DNA of 64,000 nt from Mycteria americana (Eukaryota; Chordata; Aves; Ciconiiformes; Ciconiidae): positions 108,238,062-108,302,061 of the forward strand of contig NC_134367.1 in the NCBI RefSeq assembly GCF_035582795.1, written 5' to 3'. The notes below the pieces were generated by a model that saw only the letters and a list, made by a program, of their open reading frames with translations, did not search any database and was not told the DNA's origin. Made by a program: the position numbers and the translations under genes. Positions within the stretch are counted from its first letter, which is position 1. Every line of letters begins with the position of its first letter. Shown piece by piece: positions 50,901 through 62,900 of this stretch.

Positions 50901-53900
50901 CATTATTGTCAAACCACATTGTGGTCAGTCAGTATTCATGCTGCTGTCACATTTTCCACTGTAATGATAAATATCACTCACTTAAAATACAAAGATACTA
51001 CTTACTTGGTTCCAACTTCTTCAGATCCTCAAGCTTAAATTCATCCTGTGATTGGGTGGACTAGGACATTACAAAGAAAGAGTTAGAACTTAGTATGCAC
51101 CTCCCCCCTCAGACAGAGCTACCAAATCTTAGAATAAGCATGCAAGGTGCTTCCTTTGTTCAAGCGTACCAAGTTACTTCAAAGCTACGTCCTAAAAAAA
51201 CCCAAACAAAATCTCCCCAACAGAGGCTAGATTCACAGGTGACACGGAAAGTACATTACTTCATTTATTGAGAACAAACTTATCCCATGTTCCAAGCTCT
51301 AATGCAAGATAAATATTTTTAAAGCAACTAGTTGGTCTTTCATACTTACTACACACAGGAACATTAAGACAGAGACACTTGTTTTAATTCTTCCCCAATC
51401 AAGTTGTTCTGAAGCAAGATCAGCTGTAAGACTACACTGCAAAGTGATGCTCTGACAGGAACATTCACAGTTCAAGACACACATCCAACATTGTAACACT
51501 GGCAGAAGTTACAGTATACAGGATGAGCTTGACAAAACACTCAGCTAAGAGCTCACTGCAAATGGAAGAGGGATTCCCATCTCTCCTTTCCCCAACTCTG
51601 ATGATGCAGTTTCCTCATCTGGCTGTAGCACGTCTGCTTCTCAGTAAGCCTATTTGACTTACTAACTCAACGGAAAGTTTTTCATTTTTTATTCTGAGGT
51701 AGTTCATCGACAGTTTGGCAAGCTGAACTAGCCTATTCTGAAATGACAAGTGGCAGAGCTGGCATAAGAAAAGTGGTGCAAATAATAAGATTGACATTGG
51801 ACATCCTCTTTTAAGCAGAGAATCAGGTCTTACCTATTGTGTCATTGCACCCTTGGCATCTCTTAAGATTACCCATTGTTTTCAACATTTCCTTAAGGCC
51901 CAACGGGGTTTTTTTTTCTAGATTTTGCCCAGGTGTCAACAGGGATCTTCTGCAAGACTACAGAAGGACAGTAAAGCAGCTATACCCATACTGTTAGAAG
52001 AACGGGAAAAGACAACCACACTCACTAACTGCTTTAATCTCTGCTAAGGAACCATAATAAAACTGTGGCAAGTAAAACACTCCCCAAAGCGAAGTGGTTG
52101 AGAAGTTCTAGTACCCTCACATGAGGTTATAAAATCCTTGAGTTACTGCTGAGGAATAAACAGCAAGGAAGGCTGTTCTTGCAAGACATCTTCTGTTCAG
52201 TTTGGCAGGTTATGACATTGCTGCATCTTCTGCTGTTGCTCTGAGACATGACCTCATCCACAAAGCTGTCCCACAATGGAACACATCTACGCTCATCACA
52301 AAATCACAGTGACTCAGAACAAATGCAATGCTGTTCAAACACGCCAGGTTAGCTCAAAAGAGAAAGACAGGTAGAAATAACCAAATAATTCTTCAAACAC
52401 TGCACAGCCCTGAGACTGGTCAGCCCCCACCTTATTAGTCCAGCTCCAGCATGCTGCCTAAATTGTCACTGTATCCCAGCCTCTCAGACAATTGAAGGCA
52501 GCACAACGGAGCTGCTGCACCTTGTGCAACAACATGAAGTACTCAGGAGCGCTGCTGTGAGTAATTTGATGCAAAATTTGCCTGTCACCACTCTTTGTTG
52601 GTAAAGAGGTGACCCGGTAACCCAAACTTTGCTTCAGGTGATTCATCCTTCCCCCATCCACACTCTTTTGGAAATTTCTCTCACTTCCCCTTTGCTTTGG
52701 GGATAAGATTGTGCTGAGAGAAAAAGAAATTCACTTCCATGACATCTACCTTCAGTCCAGAAAAAAGCCCAAAGTCTAGCTTCTAAATCATTATTTTCAG
52801 ACACTTGCCTACAGCACTGCCAGTTTTCATGATTGCTACAAAGCAATTTTTCTTCTACACACACATACTTCCTCATGCTCTATTATGATTTCTGAAGCAG
52901 CTGAATTAGTGCAAGGGTCACTCCGGGGATCTTTTTACCCTTGCACACAGGTTAGGAAGACAAACTAATCAGTTCTGAAGGAGAAAAATGAGGCAAAGAA
53001 CCAAAGGCACAAGACCTGCAGTTACATTTCTGTACAAACCCTAATACATGCTCATATAAGCACTTCAAGGTTTTTTAAGGCAGCCACCTGGGGCATCATG
53101 TTGACAACCTGGAAAGTCCAAGTGTTCAAGGGTTTGTTCCCTCTGTTTTCAGAAGTTTTGGCTATGTCTGAAGACACTAAACTATTTTTAAAAAGCTCTA
53201 CAGTACCTATCACTAAAGTATGAAGTCACATAGGAAAAAGAGCTATACCTGTAAAGCTGCACTTCTCAGTTCCAAGCATGTTGCAATTTTAGCTATGGTT
53301 TTCTGAAAGGAAAAAAAGAAACAACAAAACAAACCTTAATTTAGTACTGAAGCTGTATTCTTCCATATTCACATTTTTAAAAAATATAAATACGAACAAT
53401 TGCTTTTTCTTGCCAAGATTTCAGATCTATTATTCACTACCAGATCATTCACCATGAAAAGCTTTTTTATACACAAACAAAATTTTCTGAAAGCGCAATA
53501 GATGAAACGGACATCTGCCACTTAACTCCCCTCCCACAGCTCGTCAACACAGATGGGGGTCATTCACTCAGCTGAAACTATTAATAATGCCTACCACATC
53601 ATAAACTGTTTATAAACTCAGCTGCTCTGAAGTGATAGGGGAGAGAAAGAAAAAAAAAATCCAAACCAAGCAGTATGTTACCTTCTGAGAACTTGTGTGG
53701 TTTGTTCTAATTTGCCCTTTTAGGAGTTATGTCTACAGTTCCTCTATCAGGCTTACAATCTCGGCAGACCAAGTCAGCCCTCCTCAGAAGTTACAGAAGC
53801 CCAGTATCTCAGCACTGAAAAAACACGGTCCGCTTTTGTGGGTTTTGGTGGGAGAGGAAGTATAAAGGCGGATTATTTTTTTAACTTTCTATTTTTGTAA

Positions 53901-56900
53901 TTTTAAGACATTTAAACTCTGAGTGAAACATGAAATAGACTATTTGATTCAAACCTGTCAGCTATCTAAAATATCCCTTAGCAGAACTATGAAGTAATAT
54001 GTCATTTTTATTTAAAGACGTAGAAGAGAGGGAAGGGCTTCAAAATAGTCCATTACCAGCAGTCTTACTTTGAAGACAGTGCTACACTAAGCTGTTATGT
54101 CTCACAAAGTAAGAAGCTCCAGCAACAGACACATTTGTTTCTATTACTACCAGCTGAAAAAAAAATCAAGAGGAATTCAGACTTCCATAACTGACATCAA
54201 GTGGACACAACTGCACGGTGTATTTTACCTTGCTTGACCATCACAAGTTTGTTCATTAAATAAAAGGTTTTAGTGAAGAAAAACTAAGTCTATCTGCAGA
54301 GATAAAGACCAAATATAATTCAAAATGCTCTGTGGAACATTTATAGGCCAAGAAAAAATAGCAACAATGAAGCTATAAAGAAAAGCAGGTTATTTTCAAA
54401 GTAAGATTTCCCCTCAGAAGGAAGATAAAAGTTGAAATATGCACCTGTAAGTCATTCTCTCCTTTTAAACCAGGCAGTATAAAAACAGCTCCCCTCAAGC
54501 TGGATGCAAGGGGAGGAAAAGATTTCCTAAAGCACAACTCTAGCATCAAAGAGCTTCAAGAGTATGGGCATCTGGCAAGTTATGTGGTATCAGTCAAAAG
54601 CCGAAACTTCCCTTTAAAGGAGGGTTACATTTTAGGGCTCAAAGAGTTTTGTAGCAGCAGATAGAAATGGGGTGTGCTTTCACAACTACCTTCCCCAGTC
54701 ATTTGCCTTGACTCTCCTGCAGTCAGAACCACTTCTCAGTCAGCTCCTGGGCCACCACTAGTTTCAACAGGCTGCGCTAAAAGCTAAGTGGCTTCAGTTT
54801 CAGTTCACCTTATGCCACACTGAAAGTTGAAAGAGTTCAGGAGCTGAATCATAAGCAGATCAGACATCAATACCTCAAGAGCAGAGCCAACAGCTGGAGT
54901 GTGTAAAAGCCTCAGATACGTGATTTTCATCTGCCACCACAGGCTCATGAAAGCTTTCAAAGCCATTTCTCCCCAACTGGTATCTCCTCTTGTCTTAAAC
55001 ACTGTTAGAACATGGCATTAGCTCAGACTTTACATCCTCGTAGTTTATATTACTATCCATTGTATGGAGGTCTTATAAAAAATTCAGTTCTTTTGAGCAC
55101 CTTCCAGGAAAGTTAGGGAGTGATGCATATTAGCACAGGACACACATTGTCTTCTCTTCTGCCGAGGATGCAGCATGTGCAGCAGTGTGCTCTTTGGGAA
55201 TTTTAATATTAGCAACATGACTGTATGCTTGCATGCAACATGGCAGAGTAAAAATATTACAGCTCCATTTCTGTTGAGGTTCATTTTGTAGTTTAGGTTC
55301 AGTCAACAAACTTCTTCCTCCCTGAAATAAATTCTGCTACAGAACAGATTCATAGCTGGATCTCCAGCATAGCTTGGAAAAAACACAGATTTTTTAAAAA
55401 GAAAGGAGTACGTACAATCCTGGATTCATTTTGACACTTTCAGACCCACACTCCAGACATGGGCATTGTGGATTTACACGTACCTTCAGGCTGGATGGGA
55501 GGACACCAGGTAGTACTACAGAAGCAGATTCTCAGTCCCTAGGGTTAGAATGCACTACATCCATCTAATCAGCTGCAGTGTAACAAAAGGAATTCCTTTT
55601 TATATTTGAGAACATCTGGAAAGATACATTTGCAAAGGTAGAATCTTAAAGAGGAAGGTGTGAAGTAATGGGTAAGAGAGGAATCCAGAGGCTCCCTAGG
55701 GAAGGGAGGGGAAATCTCTGAGGTTTGACTACAGCTCTAAAACCCGGCTATTCTGATGGTTTGGGTGTTGACTGCCGAGCAAAGAGCATGTCCATTCCGT
55801 GTTAGACCAAAACCCCTCCAACAGCACCACAGAAAGAGGGCCAGGAGTTCACAGGGTACCAGCACACAGTATCTGTGCCTCACCACAGAATCAGAACATG
55901 TAAACAGATTTTCACATGGTTCTTCCCCTCCCTGTCTCACACGCAGAGCATTAAGCCCACACCATAAATGACGTGTCAAGAAGCACTGCTCAACCCCTGT
56001 GTCCTTTGTCAATTCACCGATAAGCTCAGCAATACCCCTGTTCCCAGTTCTGAAGGTTCCTAACTGTGTATTCTTAGAACTGCCTGAACTAGGTACCTCC
56101 TAACAGGACAAACAGCAATACAAAATGTGTGTCCTCTGGCTCCTGGGGGCTGAAGGGCAATAATGGCTCTAGAAACAGATTAACTGAAGAGAATTTGGGA
56201 GACTTAAAATAGTAAAGAATAGGTTTTATATGGAATCTATTGAAACATGGCAAGCTCCCAGCAGGCATTATTCATAACTATTTTTTTAAGGGACCACACC
56301 CAACCCAAAAGTTAAAAATGCAGCTAAACACTGCTATCATTTTCAGCTGCAACTATTCCATGCAAAGGCTCATTTTTGCAGCAGGGAAAACATTCTGCAT
56401 CTCATTATAAAGACTGAAGCCATAATTAACTTTGCTAGTTTAAAGTAGTTAAGATTCAGTTTTATGTAAACTCGTGATTAGAAAAGGAAAAAGCCAGTTG
56501 ATCTCGTAGTTAAGGTTTCTTCAGTGCAGTTGTGTGAGTAATGACTGTGCTAACTGTAATGCAGTCAAAGATGTTTGCATAAATACAGAGCCAGAGCAGC
56601 GTTTGGCTTTAAAGAGAGGTCTAGGCTGTTAGGAGACCAGTAGTTTAATGAATCATGCTAAGACTGTTCAACAGTGCTCTTATTTCAGCAAGTTACCATT
56701 GCATAAAAAAACGCATGATTTTCTAATACTGCCGAAAACTCAGCCTAGCACAAAAACAGTTACATGAGAAGCAACAACTGTGGTTAGAAGAGGGCTTTAA
56801 AGGTCAAATTTATTGCACAGAGAACTGGGTGAGAGTAACTGTAGCTGGAGGCAAGCTGACAGCCATGGCCAAACCTAACTGGAACAATTCATGTAGCAAA

Positions 56901-59900
56901 ATACAGTGGTTGATCATGAATGAAGGTAAAATAAAGAACAGCAGGATGCAGGTGTTAAGACTGAGGTAAATCCACCACCAACTGTATCTGTTAATATTCC
57001 ATACACGCAGCTTCTAGGTAATGAAATTATTACACAGCCTCCTTAAAGCTGTTGCAGGGTGACTAAACACAATGATTTGTTATTTACAGTATTTACCTTC
57101 AAAGAAATTCTTCCAACAAAATTCACAATCATTAATGAAGATTCCAGCACTGTCAATTATCCAAGTCAAGACAGAGCCTTCCCTAAGGACTAAAACTCCA
57201 GAATTATGTCCAGCAGTAGATATAAGGTGACAACCGCCCAGAAGCTGAAAACCCAGGAATGAACGGCAAATTCTGGAGACTAGTCTGCTCTATGAAGCGA
57301 AGTAGCATACAGTGTTTCAAAGCAGACTCTTCAGATCAATAGCAAAAAGGCAAGATATGAATATTTAAAAGTCTGAATTCTTATCATAAACAATACATTT
57401 ATAAGATAAATGACAACTGGCTCACAGTACACCTAGGAAAGAAATTGGTGGTAACTGTCAAGTGTTGTTAGATTAACAGATTTTATGATTACATTAGCAA
57501 GTAACACACCATCAGTTATGGTGTGGCCATATCTGCACTGTAACACAACCTGTGATGCACAAAATAAACCCAAACATGGTAAAAGTTTATACAGACAGAT
57601 GGGGCTGAGGATTTGAACCTAGCCTTGTCCTTTCCCTGTAGCTGTAAAGCTAGTCGTTTTTCCTTGGTACAGAGGAATCACTGCTGAAATCCATCTTCCC
57701 CACAGAGTATGTCAAGTAAGAAACAATGATAGCCTCATAGTAATTCTCAGCAGTATGTATGATCTTTGGAAAACAGCAAACTGTAAATCTACACAGACTG
57801 GAATGAGGGTAGATCGAGCAACTGGAAATCATAATTAGCTTCATAGCCTTGCCGCCTCTAATCTGTGAAATTCTGTGCACAGCTTTAGTCAGTAATATCA
57901 CATAAGCAAACCCTGAAGTTTACACACTGTTCTACATTCAGAAAAATAAAGAGATGGCTCTTATATGACATACAGAACCTTAGAAAGACAAGATATTAGG
58001 GAAAGAGACTTTCTGGAACCAGGAGGAAATAGCATGCTGGTGGATGCTCTGGCAGGAACTTATTTGAGCAAAAGTAGCTGGTTTGGTATGTAGATTTTTT
58101 TGAAGGGTGGTGAGAGAGAAGATACACTTCTATTTAACCAAACTGCTTGAAAACCCAGAAGTGTGCTAAACTCTACTCCTATCACACCAAGTGAACGATA
58201 CTAGCGATGATAGTAATTGGTCATGATCACTAGATTATACTGGCCAAGCTCCTGTAGAAATAGGGAAGGCCAAAACAGCAAGGAGCTTAACATCAGACTA
58301 AAAGATTTTGTTGTACAGAGTTCCAAATGCTTCTTTCGAAGCAATAGCAAGACTTATTTTTGTTGTGACTAGCATTCCTCATGGTAGAGGAGGGACAGAG
58401 AATGTTCTTCTCAACAAAATGTTGGGGAATTCGGCTGTGTATGTGGCTAATGAAATAGGCACCACCATTTAATAACCAGGCTCAACGTTTCAGTGCGTTA
58501 GCCCCTTACTGATCTGCAAAAAAAGTGATATAAATGTCAACCTCTTTTATAAGTTATATCAGTTTTAGAAACAGGTATCACTCTGCAAGGATTCAGAACA
58601 GCCACTCCTTGTTTTTTCTTTTCAGAAGACTGTCGCCTTAAGACATGATCGCAGTTGCACATCTAACATCTGAGGTCAGTTATCTCTGCTTCCTGAGCAC
58701 CCAGGCCTTCCCTCATGACTGACCTCACTCACTTCCACAATCTGGTCCAAGGTCCTTTCCACAAGATTCAGGGAACATCTGGAAGCAAAGCCTTGTGTGG
58801 TTCTGGTTCCCATGCTCACAGGAGATGATGCCTCCAGAAGCGAGATTAACAGCTTTGCCTTCATGAAGTAACCATATTTTCAAAAGTATCCACAGAGGGG
58901 AAACGCACAGTAAAGATGACTATGGCTGAGAACGATGGAGAAAGCTACCAGCAAGGGATAGAGAGCACAAGCAATCAAAGACTACACAGCTGTCCAACAT
59001 TAACAAGGCTCCCAAGCCTTCAGGTCAGGAAAGGTGGACCCAATCCTTCCCCAAGATTATGACTCAGTTTAAGATGATCATGAGCCTTATCATCGTCTTT
59101 GCAGAAGGTAAACAGAACATGGAAGACTGGCTCTTTGCTTTTCTTTCTTATTGGTACACATCGAGGAAACAGTTACAAACCACTGTCAGACTCTATGTAC
59201 AGGTGTATTTCTTTGTACTGAGTTTCTTTAAACACATCAAGTTCATCTCCAATTTCTGAAGTCAGGACCTGTTTTCAGGACCAACATTCCCAAACACAGA
59301 TCCCATTACTCTAGCACCCTATTACTATAGGTGGGATTCTGGGCTACCAAATGTCAATCTACAGGCAACGCCATTGCTCAAACAAGTGATCTTATAACTT
59401 GGAAATCTGGAAATACTGGGCTTCTCTAATTTAGTATTCCTAAGAAAAACATGCCTTTAAATGAGACACAAAAATGTAGCAAGGCCTCATATCTCAAAAG
59501 ATTTTTATTTTGCTGAAAATGCCTGAGTGTATGAGAACTCAGCTAGCATTTTCGCCTTAAATCCTGTCACAGAATTGCATTAATATGATGCTGAGACAAG
59601 AAACAGCCTTTTCAAATGAGGGGAGGGAGGGAGGAGTAAAGTAATTTCAATATTTTGAAAGATTATAAATAAATAACATTCTAGTAGGGAGTATTCTGCC
59701 AGCACCCTTCCCAGTCAGGTGTTACATGTTAAGCTAACATCCTCCTCACAGACCCTCAATATCTGCAGTTCAAGACATTTTGTATTCAGACTTCACAACA
59801 TAAATTGTGCTACAGTTGTATAAGCAAGTTATCAAAAGGTCACCCAAAAAAATAAACACCCAGGTTATGAAGGACTCTGGCCAGCACGCATGACATTCAA

Positions 59901-62900
59901 TATTACACAGCAGAGCATCTGTCACATCCAATGGCAGCAACTCTTTTGGCCATGCTGGGCTCTGTTTCTGTTTGTGTATATCGAGGGAGGAAAAAAGGTC
60001 TCATAAGGCTCTGGTCTGTGAGATACGAAGAACCATAGTACACATCAACATCTACAAGTCAAGCTCTTTGACTGAACAAACAGCAATACTCACTTTTTGA
60101 TCTTCTGTGAATTCGGAGTTGTTGTGCTGAGACTGTGCCTCTTTTTGTAGATGCCTTGCTAATCTGGATGGGGGGGAAAGAAAATTGTAGAGTGGGAACA
60201 CAACACAGAAACACACACACATCCCTCAATCTCCAGAAAACATGTCAGCCAAAAGATCCACAGACTGCTGCTCCAAATAGTTTTGGGGTTTTTTTTGTTG
60301 TTTGTTTTTTTAAAAAATTTCTATAACCATGGTAGGCCATACTTAAAAAAAACCCAGAAGATGGACAAAGTATACCACTACATTAGGCAGGAAAGACTAC
60401 ATATATGACGTATCATGAAGGAAGAACAGGTAAGAAGGTCCTTCTAGCCAACAGCCCCTTTTATAAGTACTGGCCTTTTTCCTCTCCTCATCCCCTTATT
60501 TTATAATAACGAACTATACCCCCTGTGAAGACCCACTGTGGTACAAGTCCACATGCATTTCACAGGGAGAGTTTGGGGCAAGGCGGATTGCCAGGAGGCG
60601 CGGGCGCCCTCCCAGCGCTGGAAGCCAGGCGCGGGGCAGCTTGGCCCAGGCTGCCGGGGTGTATCAGCTCACATCCGCGCCTGTCAGCATCACTTGCGGA
60701 GCAGAGACCCCACCCCTTGTCACCACGGAGACAGGAGTACCAAGGGGTTTGGAAAGTAGCACTAAGCAAACAGCTCGAGAAAGCGAAAGGAAGCTAGAGA
60801 GGGAAGTTACGGGAAGAGTTACAGTTTCCGTCCAGGGAGGAAGGAGAACATTAAACAAGCAAAACCTCTGGGCAATTGTTGCTATTCCCTGTAAATAACT
60901 TTTTTTAAAAAAAAGCAGAGGCGGGGGAGGGCAGGGGGTTGAGGGGAAACCCAGGGACAGCCGCAGTACTCAGGGCGTCGCGATACACTTCCATCTGGAA
61001 CCTCACAAGTTTGCATTGTTAAAGGGATTCAGCCTGGTTTTTGAGGGGGTTTAAAATACGTACACCAAGACGCATACACCAAAACAGACTACCGTCAAAG
61101 CCTGTGTCAGAAACAAAAATCAGAACTTAATTATTTCTTTGCTTTTCCTAAAATTAAGCTCTATTAAAAAGACACAAGGATTGATGCCACTGTAGGTTTT
61201 AACCAGTGCCAGTGAAAACACAACCAAACAGGACAAGGTAACTGCACAACTCAGTGGCATTGTCCCCCTTCATAAAGGGGGGAAGATGGTGACTAAGACA
61301 AGACAAAAAGCACAAACACGTTTGAACCCAAATGTATGCTCCTTCCCTACCGCCCCGCTGATATGACACAAGGGACATATAGAAAGAGCATTTAAGAGTA
61401 ACAATTTAAGAAAACATATCACCATAGCAGCAATATGCCACCCACAACAGGCAGCATCACACTGTTAACATTTCTGCAAGCATCAGTAACACAACCCTCT
61501 TTCCTTTGTCACTAATACAAAAAAAAAAAAACCACCCTAATCCAAATAAATGCATCTGGCATCTCACTCGAAGTTTGTTCAAAGTTGGATCAGATCAAGT
61601 TCCACAGACGGGGACATTCAACAGGGAAGGCGCTGCTGACAGCTTGGAGGGCTGTTGCACAAGTAACCACCTGAATGAACAAGGGCCAATCTTTGCACCA
61701 AGCTTCCTGCACTTCCAGGAGTAACAAAGACCTGAGCAGATGTAGGTCCCTTGGACGTGGGAGGCAAATAATTGTGTTTTACGTCAGCAGCCATTAAACT
61801 CTTGAAATGAACTAGCTTAGATTCGGGAAGATCTTTCTCAGTGTCAGCAAGGTCACCATAACCAGCTTCTTCCCAGCCTCCCTGTGTTGATCAGTACAGA
61901 CCTTGCCAACGTTAGCAGTGCCTGGCCAACTGCAGCAACACACTTGTTCATCCCATCTCAGGTTGTCATTTGAGAGGGCAACAGCATAAAGCCATGCTGT
62001 TATGTCTCTCCAGAGCTACAGGCAGGTACCTTGCCCTGTGCTTCTTATTTGCAGCTTCTACCCTATAGATTGAAATTGTTATTAATTTACCTGCTATATC
62101 TACAAGAAGCAGATAGGCACACTGAAAAGGTTCTGCTCCTCCCTAGGAAATATCTCCCAATAATCCTTTGGTCTTCTCTCCCCTTTCTTCTCCCTCCTGG
62201 AACCACAGAGTTCATCTACTAATGACTACTCTACTCAGTAGAAACTCAATGATAAGGCTTGCAACAGCAGCTTACAATACCGCTACCCAAGAAGAGCTTT
62301 CTTACAAAGATATCACACTGCTCTAAAGTCAGAATAAAGCAAAGGCGCAGAGATCACCTCAGTTCTCAGACACAAGTGATGCTGGGAGGAAGGGAACAAA
62401 AGTTATACTTCAACTCTCAAACTGGACTGTCTGCGAACATTTACTGACCTTACTTCTCAATGAAGCAAGCTCAGAATGAGAAGCCTGAAGACTTTTCATT
62501 CTGAAGAAACATAATTAAGTGTAACTGACTGTTGAGACTGCCAAGATGGTTTGAAGCATTAGGATCCTACTGGACTCCTCATAGATGTTCACATAAGGGC
62601 AATTATTAAAAATATCTTCTTTTACTTTCCGATGATTGTTTTTTCCTTCTGAGATACAGATCTAGAAGAGAACTTCTTTTCATCCCTGTGCCAAGCTTTG
62701 TAGTAACAGCTTGCCCCGCTCTGAAGACCATCAGCAAACTGCAAATAACTGAACTTGCATCATCCTGTCTGGTGAGTGAATGAAATGATGAGATTATAGC
62801 ATCTCATGACTATGCTGTACCCGGCCAGCAGTCTAGTTACTCTGAACTGCAACTAAACTGGTAGCCAGTATGGTTACAGCTCATAACTTGAACAGTCCTG